Source: Mesoflavibacter sp. (GTDB lineage Bacteria; Pseudomonadota; Alphaproteobacteria; UBA8366; Aestuariispiraceae). Taken from it: a stretch of 64,000 bases of DNA. Positions 57,321-64,000 of the stretch are shown here, one piece after another; the stretch's first letter is position 1, and each line of letters begins with the position of its first letter. The translations under genes and the position numbers were made by a program. The stretch spans positions 1,116,001 through 1,180,000 of the forward strand of contig CP051228.1 in assembly GCA_017792345.1 (NCBI GenBank). The letters run 5' to 3'. The notes beneath the pieces were generated by a model that had not been told where the DNA came from, did not search any database, and worked only from the letters and a program-made list of their open reading frames with translations.

Positions 57321-58201
57321 CGCCGCGTTTCCCGCCAGGCGACGAACAGACCACCACCGATCACGAGGCCGCAGCCGAGCCAAACCGACAGGGCCGGAAA
57401 CTCGTCGAAGACGAGATAACCCAGCACGGTCGCGGTCACCATTTCGAAGTACGGCATCGGCGCCATGGCCGAGGCTTCCAGCCGGTCCGCCGCCCAGACG
57501 ATCAGACTGTGCCCCAGGGTCAGGACCGCCCCCATGATCGCGATATGCAGCCATTGTTCGGCGGTAAAGGCCTGGAACACCGGCAGGGCCAGCGGTGTCA
57601 TGCCGATGGCGCCGACGATGCCCATCCACAGCATGGTGACCATGGGCGGATTGCGCCCGGCATTCCTGCGCGCAATCAACAGATAGAGGACCAGACAGAT
57701 CGCGCCCCCGACTGCATAGAGGGAGCCGATTTCGAACCGCGCCGTGCCCGGTTTCACGATCAGCAGCATGCCGACAAAGCCGACGGCAACTGCCCCCCAG
57801 CGCCACGGGCCGACCCGCTCTCCCAGGACCAGACCGGACACCGCGGTGACGATCAACGGCGCGACGAATAGGGTCGCCGTCACCGTCGGCATCGGCAGTT
57901 CCCGCAATCCGAAGAAGACAAGCACGGTCGCCCCGGCCACCGACAGGCCGAGGCCGATCTGGGTCAATGGCGCTTTCGGAACCAAGGCCTTCCGGCCGTA
58001 GAAGCACAGCGCCAGCGGCAGCATGTAGACGACTTGGGCCAGCCAGCGGCCCCAGCCGATCTGCAGCGGGTGGACGCCGCCGATCCCCATCGCCTTGGCG
58101 ATCGCGTCGGAGATCGGCAACAGCAGGAAACCCAGCCCGGCGGCCAGGAACCCCAATGTCACCCGCGCCGATGGGGCGGCGATGTCCGGACCGGCCGCCA
58201 C
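57317..58201 (-). CDS. EamA/DMT-family transporter
   Basis: The 294-residue protein has ten hydrophobic helices in two EamA repeats (VTLGFLAAGLGFLLLPISDA; FGLRELPMPTVTATLFVAPL). GTG 58201 directly follows the lpdA stop (TAAGTG), with any ribosome site inside lpdA, so expression may depend on lpdA translation. Substrate unknown. Confidence 0.85.
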   Translation of the reverse strand: MAAGPDIAAPSARVTLGFLAAGLGFLLLPISDAIAKAMGIGGVHPLQIGWGRWLAQVVYMLPLALCFYGRKALVPKAPLTQIGLGLSVAGATVLVFFGLRELPMPTVTATLFVAPLIVTAVSGLVLGERVGPWRWGAVAVGFVGMLLIVKPGTARFEIGSLYAVGGAICLVLYLLIARRNAGRNPPMVTMLWMGIVGAIGMTPLALPVFQAFTAEQWLHIAIMGAVLTLGHSLIVWAADRLEASAMAPMPYFEMVTATVLGYLVFDEFPALSVWLGCGLVIGGGLFVAWRETRR

Positions 58202-59605
58202 TTACATGTGGATCGGCCGCCCGTCGACGGCCAGCGCCGCCTCCTTGACTGCCTCTGAGAAGGTCGGGTGGGCATGGCAGGTCCGGGCCACATCTTCCGC
58301 CGATCCGCCGAATTCCATGATCGTCACGATCTCCTGAATCAAGTCGCCGGCATTCGGCCCGATGATATGGGCGCCCAGAACCTTATCGGTCTCGGCATCG
58401 GCCAGAATCTTCACGAAGCCTTCCGTCGCATCATTCGCCTTGGCGCGGGAGTTGGCCGTGAAGGGAAACTTGCCGGAACGATACTTGCGGCCCTGTTCCT
58501 TCAACTGTTCTTCCGTCGCGCCGACATCGGCCACTTCCGGCCAGGTGTAGATCACGCCCGGAATGGCGTCGTAATTGATATGCGGCTTCTGACCCGCCAG
58601 CATCTCGACGACGACGGTGCCTTCATCCTCGGCCTTATGGGCCAGCATGGCGCCCGGAATGCAGTCGCCGATGGCGTAGATGCCGTCGACATTGGTCTTG
58701 TAGTGACTGTCGACCTGAATCACGCCGCGCTTGTCGCGCTCAACGCCCAGTTCGTCCAGCCCCAGACCTTCGGTATAGGGACGGCGTCCGATGCACAGCA
58801 GAACCTTGTCGCAGGACAGGGTTTCGGCATCGCCGCCCGCCGCCGGTTCCATGGTCAGCTCTACGCCGGATTTGGATTTCTTCGCGCCGGTGACCTTGGT
58901 CTTCAGCTTGAACTCCATGCCCTGCTTTTTCAGGATCCGCTGGAAGTTCTTCGACACTTCGCCGTCCATGGTGGGGACGATACGGTCCAGGAACTCGACC
59001 ACGGAGACCTTCGCACCCAGACGGCCCCAGACGGAGCCGAGTTCCAGCCCGATGACGCCGCCGCCGATCACGACCAGATGCTCCGGCACCTTGTCGAATT
59101 CCAGCGCGCCCGTCGACGTCACGATGGTTTTCTCATCGACCTCGATCCCCGGCAGCGGGGTCGATTCGGAGCCGGTGGCGATGATGATGTTCTTGGTTTC
59201 GATCGTCTTGCCCTTGTCTTCGCCTTCGGTGACGGAGACCTTGCCGGGCGCGTCGATATGGCCGCGGCCCTTCAGATAGGTGATCTTGTGTTTCTTGAAC
59301 AGGAACTCGATGCCCTTGGTCAGGCCGTCGACGATCCCAGATTTGCGCGTCATCATCGCGCCCAAATCCAGCTTCGGTTTCACCACAATGCCGTGGTTAG
59401 AAAAGGAATGCTGGGCCTCATGAAACAGTTCCGAGGATTGCAGCAGCGCCTTGGACGGAATGCAGCCGACATTCAGGCAGGTCCCGCCCAGCGCGCCGCG
59501 CATCTCCACACAGGCCGTTTTCATGCCCAGTTGCGCGGCACGGATCGCGGCCACATAACCGCCCGGCCCACCGCCGATTACAACGACGTCATAGGTATCG
59601 CTCAT
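58202..59605 (-). CDS. lpdA: Dihydrolipoyl dehydrogenase
   Basis: The 467-residue E3 flavoprotein reoxidises dihydrolipoamide in 2-oxoacid dehydrogenase complexes and the glycine cleavage system. Seen are FAD motif ([20 protein letters not shown]), redox disulfide [19 protein letters not shown] motif ([20 protein letters not shown]) and catalytic His/Glu ([16 protein letters not shown]). E1/E2 genes are not in the window. ATG 59605 gives the usual start. It abuts the downstream EamA gene. Confidence 0.97.
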   Translation of the reverse strand: MSDTYDVVVIGGGPGGYVAAIRAAQLGMKTACVEMRGALGGTCLNVGCIPSKALLQSSELFHEAQHSFSNHGIVVKPKLDLGAMMTRKSGIVDGLTKGIEFLFKKHKITYLKGRGHIDAPGKVSVTEGEDKGKTIETKNIIIATGSESTPLPGIEVDEKTIVTSTGALEFDKVPEHLVVIGGGVIGLELGSVWGRLGAKVSVVEFLDRIVPTMDGEVSKNFQRILKKQGMEFKLKTKVTGAKKSKSGVELTMEPAAGGDAETLSCDKVLLCIGRRPYTEGLGLDELGVERDKRGVIQVDSHYKTNVDGIYAIGDCIPGAMLAHKAEDEGTVVVEMLAGQKPHINYDAIPGVIYTWPEVADVGATEEQLKEQGRKYRSGKFPFTANSRAKANDATEGFVKILADAETDKVLGAHIIGPNAGDLIQEIVTIMEFGGSAEDVARTCHAHPTFSEAVKEAALAVDGRPIHM

Positions 59606-59766
59606 TTGTCGAGAACCCCCGATTTGGATGGCTGTTCCTTGGTTAGCCGGACATTGCCCCAAAGCGGTCGCAGGGGCAACCCGCCGGGGCTGCGGCAAGA
59701 CGCGTCCTTTGACACTGCGCGACGGCGCCACCACATTGATATTGCCGCTGAGACAAGGAGTTTCCG

Positions 59767-60042
59767 ATGCGTCGACTGATGCTTGTATCCGCCCTGACGA
59801 TCCTGATGCCCCTGTCGGCCGGCCCGTCCCTGGCGCAGGAGGACAAGACGCCGGAAACGCTGGCCCTGGAAGGGTTGGACCGGATGATGCGGGCGCTGGA
59901 ACTGTTCGTCGACACGATCCCGCTCTATGAGCCGCCGGAGGTTCTGCCCAACGGCGACATCATCATCCGGCGTATCCCGCGCGGGGACGAATCCGCACCG
60001 CAGAGGGGCGACAAGGAAGAAGGCGGCGTTAAGGACATCTGA
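59767..60042 (+). CDS. Small exported protein, unknown function
   Basis: The 91-residue protein has a signal peptide ([20 protein letters not shown] ... AQE) and a mature region of about 66 residues with an amphipathic helix ([20 protein letters not shown]) and acidic/basic tail. AAGGAG lies 7 bases before ATG 59767. Similar small exported proteins with a helical core are common in alphaproteobacteria; the function is unknown. Divergent from lpdA. Confidence 0.78.
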   Translation: MRRLMLVSALTILMPLSAGPSLAQEDKTPETLALEGLDRMMRALELFVDTIPLYEPPEVLPNGDIIIRRIPRGDESAPQRGDKEEGGVKDI

Positions 60043-60124
60043 CCCTGACATCTGACGGGACGCCCGACGTCCCACGATTTCTGTTGCTCGCGGGCGGATC
60101 GCCGCCCACAATGTGATCACAAAT

Positions 60125-60829
60125 ATGAGCGACAGATCCGACCCTTTCCCCACCGAAGAAACCTCGCCCGCCGGCACCTTGCAGGAACGGGTCTATCGCG
60201 AATTGCGTGAGGAAATCATGCTGGGGCGGTTCCGTCCCGGCGAGGCGATGACAATCCGCGGCCTGGCGGAAAAGCTGGGCACCAGCATGATGCCTGCCCG
60301 CGAAGCACTGCGCCGGCTGGTGGCGGAACGGGCGCTGGACCTGTTGCCGAACCGGCGGATCGCGGTCCCCCATATGACGCCGGAGACCTTCCGCGAACTG
60401 ACCGAGGCGCGGGTCGCGCTGGAAGTGCTGGCGGCCCGCCGCGCCTTCCCGGAAACCGATTCAGCCTTGGCCGATCAGCTGGACGTCATCAATGACGAAC
60501 AGGACGTCGCCATCGCCAAGGGCGACTGGGCGGGGTATCAGGAACGCAACCGCGCCTTTCATTTCGCACTGTACGAACGCGCGCCGGGACGGGTGCTGAT
60601 GCCGCTGATCGAAAGCCTGTGGCTGCAGATCGGGCCGTTCCTGTATCTGACCCGCGAAAGCCTGGGCACGACCTATCTGGAAGACCGGCATGTCGAGGCC
60701 ATCGCCGCCATTCGCGACCGCGACGAGGACGCGCTGGCCCTGGCCGTGGAACAGGATATCCGCGACGGCATGGGCGGATTGCCTGCCCTCCTGACCCAGC
60801 GGGAAGCCCGCACGGCCACGGGCCGATAG
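60125..60829 (+). CDS. GntR-family (FCD-type) transcriptional regulator
   Basis: The 234-residue regulator has a GntR winged helix (about 22-88; LQERVYRELREEIMLGRFRP; IRGLAEKLGTSMMPAREALR) and an FCD effector domain (about 95-225; TEARVALEVLAARRAFPETD; HVEAIAAIRDRDEDALALAV). FCD proteins often bind carboxylic acids with a metal. GTG 60113 is in frame but ATG 60125 is more conventional. It lies alone; the target is unknown. Convergent with the NfeD gene. Confidence 0.9.
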   Translation: MSDRSDPFPTEETSPAGTLQERVYRELREEIMLGRFRPGEAMTIRGLAEKLGTSMMPAREALRRLVAERALDLLPNRRIAVPHMTPETFRELTEARVALEVLAARRAFPETDSALADQLDVINDEQDVAIAKGDWAGYQERNRAFHFALYERAPGRVLMPLIESLWLQIGPFLYLTRESLGTTYLEDRHVEAIAAIRDRDEDALALAVEQDIRDGMGGLPALLTQREARTATGR

Positions 60830-60857
60830 AGGGTCAGGCCGCTAGAGGGTCAGGCGG

Positions 60858-61169
60858 CTAGTATTCGTTGATATCCGGGGTTTCGTCGCGCCGGCGCTGA
60901 AACATTTTACGGATCAGGAAGACCGATGCGATGGACAGCACCGCGAAGGCGATCAGCACGTCGTGCCAATCCTCCAGCAGGATCGTGTCGCTGAACCAGA
61001 ACCGGTTTTCGGCATAAAGTGCGGCCGAGACCAGCGCCGCCGAAACGCCGACCGGCAGGACGAAGAGGTTCAGGCCGATCAGGATATCGGCGATGATCAG
61101 AACCATCGCCAGAATGATCCAGACTTCCGGCCGGAACAGCCAATAGGTAATCGAAACGGCGGTATCCAT
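60858..61169 (-). CDS. NfeD-like membrane protein
   Basis: The 103-residue protein has about two membrane stretches (VWIILAMVLIIADILIGLNL; VLIAFAVLSIASVFLIRKMF) and the NfeD-family loop. Short NfeD1-type partners accompany stomatin/QmcA proteins, which fits the stomatin gene 14 bases upstream. It is too short for the protease-containing NfeD form. It probably helps assemble membrane microdomains. Confidence 0.9.
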   Translation of the reverse strand: MDTAVSITYWLFRPEVWIILAMVLIIADILIGLNLFVLPVGVSAALVSAALYAENRFWFSDTILLEDWHDVLIAFAVLSIASVFLIRKMFQRRRDETPDINEY

Positions 61170-61183
61170 TTTCTAACCCGCCC

Positions 61184-62131
61184 TTAATTCCCGCGGCGGG
61201 ACGCAGCCAGGGTTTCGGCCAGGACCTGCAGCGACCCGACGGCGCCGGCGATATCGGTCGGCACGATGATGGTCTTGGAATTGTCCGCCGACGCGACCCA
61301 TCCCAAGGCCTCGACCTGGCGCTTCATGATTTCGAAATCGACGGCGGCCTGGCCGTTTTCGGCGATGGCCTTGGCGACAAGGCGGGTCTGTTCGGCATCG
61401 GCTTCGGCCGCGACCTTAACGGCATAGGCCTTGGCATCGGCCTGAACCCGGGTGGCTTCGGCATCCTTCTGCGCCTCATAGAGCATCGCATCGGCCGCCA
61501 GTTCGACAGAGCGCTTATCGCCCTCCGCCTTGGCGATCGCGGCGCGGCGCTGCCTTTCGGCGTTCAGCTGCTGCCGCTGGGCGTCCTTGGTCTGCTCGTC
61601 GATGATCACATCGGTGATTTCGGTCCGCGTGATCTCGATGCCCCAGACTTCCGCAGCCTGCTGCAGGTTCTTGGCGATCTCGGCATTCATCGATTCGCGC
61701 GACGACTGCAGTTCGTCCAGTTCCAGCTTGCCGGCGGCGGATCGGACGATGGAGGTCGCGGCGGTATAGATCGCCTGGTCGATATTGTTGATTCGGTAGA
61801 CCGAGGAGGCCGCGTCCAGCACCCGGTAGAAGACGGTGGCTTCCAGACGGACCTCGACGTTGTCGCGGGTGATGACCGAAATTTCGAATTCCGGAAGCTG
61901 GCGCTCCAGAATCGAAATCCGATGCGCGACACGGTCCAGGAACGGCACGATGAAGTTCAGTCCGGCGCTCAAGGTCTTGGTGTATTTGCCAAAGCGTTCG
62001 ACCACATAGACGCGGCTTTGCGGCACGACCTTTACGCCCTGGAAGACCAGGATCAGCGCGAACAGCACCAGGATCAGAACGATCACGCTGGACAGCGATT
62101 CCTGGATCAGGTTCGAAATTTCGGGACTCAC
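61184..62131 (-). CDS. SPFH/band 7 stomatin-like protein (QmcA-like)
   Basis: The 315-residue protein has an N-terminal membrane helix (SVIVLILVLFALILVFQGVK) and the SPFH domain (VVPQSRVYVVERFGKYTKTL; GLNFIVPFLDRVAHRISILE), followed by a coiled-coil region. Stomatin-type proteins form membrane rings with NfeD partners. I chose GTG 62131 because GGAGG lies 8 bases upstream; TTG 62149 is in frame. It is upstream of the NfeD gene on the same strand. Confidence 0.9.
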   Translation of the reverse strand: MSPEISNLIQESLSSVIVLILVLFALILVFQGVKVVPQSRVYVVERFGKYTKTLSAGLNFIVPFLDRVAHRISILERQLPEFEISVITRDNVEVRLEATVFYRVLDAASSVYRINNIDQAIYTAATSIVRSAAGKLELDELQSSRESMNAEIAKNLQQAAEVWGIEITRTEITDVIIDEQTKDAQRQQLNAERQRRAAIAKAEGDKRSVELAADAMLYEAQKDAEATRVQADAKAYAVKVAAEADAEQTRLVAKAIAENGQAAVDFEIMKRQVEALGWVASADNSKTIIVPTDIAGAVGSLQVLAETLAASRRGN

Positions 62132-62193
62132 AGGATATTCCTCCCCCAATCGAAAACGTGTTCTTCATACACGCTTAGCCGTTGTGGGGGGAA

Positions 62194-62226
62194 CAAAAAA
62201 CGGCCCCGGATCTTCTCCGGGGCCGT
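62194..62226. terminator. Terminator after hflC, stem readable both ways
   Basis: An 11-bp perfect stem ACGGCCCCGGA/TCCGGGGCCGT with loop TCTTC; on the minus strand it is followed by six U (62194-62199), ending the hflKC transcript 28 bases past the hflC stop. Plus-strand reading also has CTTTC after it. Confidence 0.88.
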
Positions 62227-62253
62227 CTTTCATTCGGTCGTGAAAGACCCGAT

Positions 62254-63135
62254 TTACTGCGATTCCGGCGGCGCGCCGGTCTCGTCCCGGAAGAACCGGA
62301 AGAAATCGCTGTCCGGCGGGCCGACATAGGTCGTCGTGTCCCCGGAAAGACCTTTCTGCATGGCCTGCATGGACCGCCAGAAATCGAAGAACTCGACATT
62401 CTTGCCATAGGCATTGTTGTAGAGACCCTGGGCTTCGGCGTCGCCTTCCCCGCGCAGGATTTCGGCTTCCCGCTGGGCTTCGGCCACGATGACCCGCTGG
62501 CGCTTGTCGCCTTCGGCCCGGATACGCTTCGATTCCTTATCACCCTCGGCACGGACCAGACGGGCCTCCTGCTCTCGCTGGGTGCTCATCCGGTCGAAGA
62601 TCGCCTTGCTGTTCTCGGCCGGAAGGTCGATGCGCTTGATGCGGACGTCGACGACCTCGACCCCGAAATCCTTCGCCTCGGCGGCGACGATCCGGGTGAA
62701 CTCCTCCATCAGGCGGGCGCGTTCCGGCGTCAGAACGACGGACAGTTGGACTTCACCCAACACCCGGCGCAGGGCCGAGTTGATCAGCGCATCGAAGCGC
62801 TGCTCCATGTTGAACTCGGTTCCCACCGTCGTATAGAAGTTCAGCTGATTGACGATGCGATAGCGGGCGAAGGCGTTGACGACCAACTGCTTCTGGTCCG
62901 CCGTCGGAATTTCCTGAACCGTCGCGTCGTAATCCAGCACGCGCTTGTCGAAGAAGCGGGCCGTGTCGATGAACGGCAGCTTGAAATTCAGGCCCGGTTC
63001 GCTGATCGACCGTTGCACTTCCCCGAAACGCAGCACCAGAACCTGCTCCGTCTCACGGACGGTGAAGGCGGCGCTGGCCGTGACGATCAGGCCGATAACG
63101 ACGATGACGAGGGCTGCGATGCTTTTCTTGTTCAT
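62254..63135 (-). CDS. hflC: Protease modulator HflC
   Basis: The 293-residue SPFH protein has an N-terminal membrane helix (AALVIVVIGLIVTASAAFTV), the band 7 domain (QVLVLRFGEVQRSISEPGLN; RLMEEFTRIVAAEAKDFGVE) and a charged helical region with repeated EGDK segments. With HflK it forms the periplasmic ring around FtsH and controls its proteolysis. It overlaps hflK by ATGA. ATG 63135 is clear. Confidence 0.96.
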   Translation of the reverse strand: MNKKSIAALVIVVIGLIVTASAAFTVRETEQVLVLRFGEVQRSISEPGLNFKLPFIDTARFFDKRVLDYDATVQEIPTADQKQLVVNAFARYRIVNQLNFYTTVGTEFNMEQRFDALINSALRRVLGEVQLSVVLTPERARLMEEFTRIVAAEAKDFGVEVVDVRIKRIDLPAENSKAIFDRMSTQREQEARLVRAEGDKESKRIRAEGDKRQRVIVAEAQREAEILRGEGDAEAQGLYNNAYGKNVEFFDFWRSMQAMQKGLSGDTTTYVGPPDSDFFRFFRDETGAPPESQ

Positions 63136-64000
63136 TGGTTCGTCCCCCGGCTCTGGGAGGGATTCGTCAGACGGTCCAGCGGCAGATAAGGCAGGACGCC
63201 CTGACCGCCATTTTGGCTGTCATTCTGAATCAGGACCTTGTTCATGCGCTCCAGGATTTCCTCCATGGTCTGCAGATAGATCCGGCGTTTGGTGATATCC
63301 GGCGCCTGTTCGAATTCCGTCAGAATCGACAGGAAGCGCTGCGAATCACCCTGCGCCTGGTTCACCCGTTCCTCCTTATACGCCTCGGCGGCGCGCAGGA
63401 TGCGTTGCGCATCCCCTTCGGCGGTCTGGGTCACTTCGTTGAAATAGGCGGTCGCCTGGTTGATCATCCGCTCGCGGTCGGCATTCGCCGCCTGCACGTC
63501 GCGGAAGGCGCCGATGACTTCACCCGGCGGTTCCACGCTCTGCGGGTTGACCTGGGTGATCTCGATCCCCGCCTCGTAGCTGTCCAGGATTTCCTGAATG
63601 CGCTTCTGGGCGTCCAGACCGACGGCGTTCCGGCCACGGGTACGAATGTATTCGAACCCGCTTTTCCCGACGATTTCGCGCATTGCCGCCTCGGCAGCGT
63701 TGCGGACGCTTTCCTGCGGGTTGCGGACGTTGAACAGGAAGGACTGCGCATCGCTGATCTTCCAGAAGACCGAGAACTGCACGGCGACGATGTTCTCGTC
63801 CCCGGTCAGCATCAGGCTTTCCTCGTCGATCACGCGCTTGTTGCCGTTGCTGAGATTTTGGAAGCCGATGTTGACCTGGTTGATCGCGGTCACATTCGGC
63901 AACAGCACTTCGCCGATCGGTGCCGGGAAATTATAGTTCAGACCTGGCTCGGTCGTCGCGACAAGCTTGCCGAACACCAGTTCGGCGCCGCGCTGTTGCG
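63132..64000 (-). CDS. hflK: Protease modulator HflK, N-terminus missing at window edge
   Basis: The C-terminal about 290 residues of HflK are present; the frame continues past base 64000. SPFH-domain segments include VFGKLVATTEPGLNYNFPAP, GDENIVAVQFSVFWKISDAQ and AGIEITQVNPQSVEPPGEVI, then a Gln/Asp-rich coiled coil and a C-terminal Asn/Gly-rich tail. It partners HflC (4-base overlap) around FtsH. The start and the N-terminal membrane helix are outside the window. Confidence 0.95.
   Translation of the reverse strand, partial: QQRGAELVFGKLVATTEPGLNYNFPAPIGEVLLPNVTAINQVNIGFQNLSNGNKRVIDEESLMLTGDENIVAVQFSVFWKISDAQSFLFNVRNPQESVRNAAEAAMREIVGKSGFEYIRTRGRNAVGLDAQKRIQEILDSYEAGIEITQVNPQSVEPPGEVIGAFRDVQAANADRERMINQATAYFNEVTQTAEGDAQRILRAAEAYKEERVNQAQGDSQRFLSILTEFEQAPDITKRRIYLQTMEEILERMNKVLIQNDSQNGGQGVLPYLPLDRLTNPSQSRGTNQ

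Overview
The window is high-GC DNA from an alphaproteobacterium, most likely a marine Rhodospirillales-like lineage; I cannot name the genus from sequence alone. Pointers are lineage-typical families (COG4223/mitofilin-like protein beside HemY, a DUF1178 protein, an ELM1-type protein, MucR-era style XRE regulators with a shared core motif) and the mix of phosphonate uptake, MttB-type methyltransferase and C1-folate genes. Nearly everything is chromosomal housekeeping or regulator/transporter pairs. There are no rRNA genes, CRISPR arrays, insertion sequences or phage genes; one tRNA (Thr, anticodon CGT) is present.

Layout. 0-3 kb: end of a heme operon (hemD tail, mitofilin-like protein, hemY). 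3-8.7 kb: tRNA-Thr, a LysR gene divergent from a 5-formyl-THF cyclo-ligase, two convergent paralogous XRE regulators, then a small GNAT/LuxI-like protein followed by a LuxR-type regulator, a possible non-canonical cell-cell signalling pair. 8.8-19.4 kb: aconitase, transglutaminase-like protein, DUF1223 protein, fatty acid hydroxylase, glutamine-amidotransferase-like hydrolase, exonuclease III, peptide deformylase, fmt, ketopantoate reductase-like, ferredoxin-NADP reductase. 19.5-25.7 kb: MarR/EamA pair, an mttB-like/glxA-like/enoyl-CoA hydratase operon, a methyltransferase and DUF1178. 25.8-31 kb: PadR-controlled RND efflux operon. 31-35.5 kb: carboxymuconolactone decarboxylase-like, glutaredoxin, nitrilase, formate-THF ligase, EamA transporter.

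35.9-38.1 kb is a visibly lower-GC accessory patch: a three-gene minus-strand operon encoding a large protein with a PD-(D/E)XK-like nuclease signature and two small paralogous proteins. It resembles no named system I know and is my best candidate for an undescribed (possibly defence) system.

38.4-48.6 kb: flavin amine oxidase, arsC, an unknown exported protein, carB, greA with a small membrane protein, a Cache-type chemoreceptor, a ChaN-like protein and a PAS protein. 48.8-52.6 kb: phnD-phnC-phnE-phnM without the C-P lyase core, followed by an AsnC regulator. 53.2-58.2 kb: ELM1-like protein, LysR, a PhnZ-like HD protein, an AsnC/EamA pair and another EamA. 58.2-64 kb: lpdA, a small exported protein, a GntR regulator, an NfeD/stomatin pair and hflC with a truncated hflK at the window edge.
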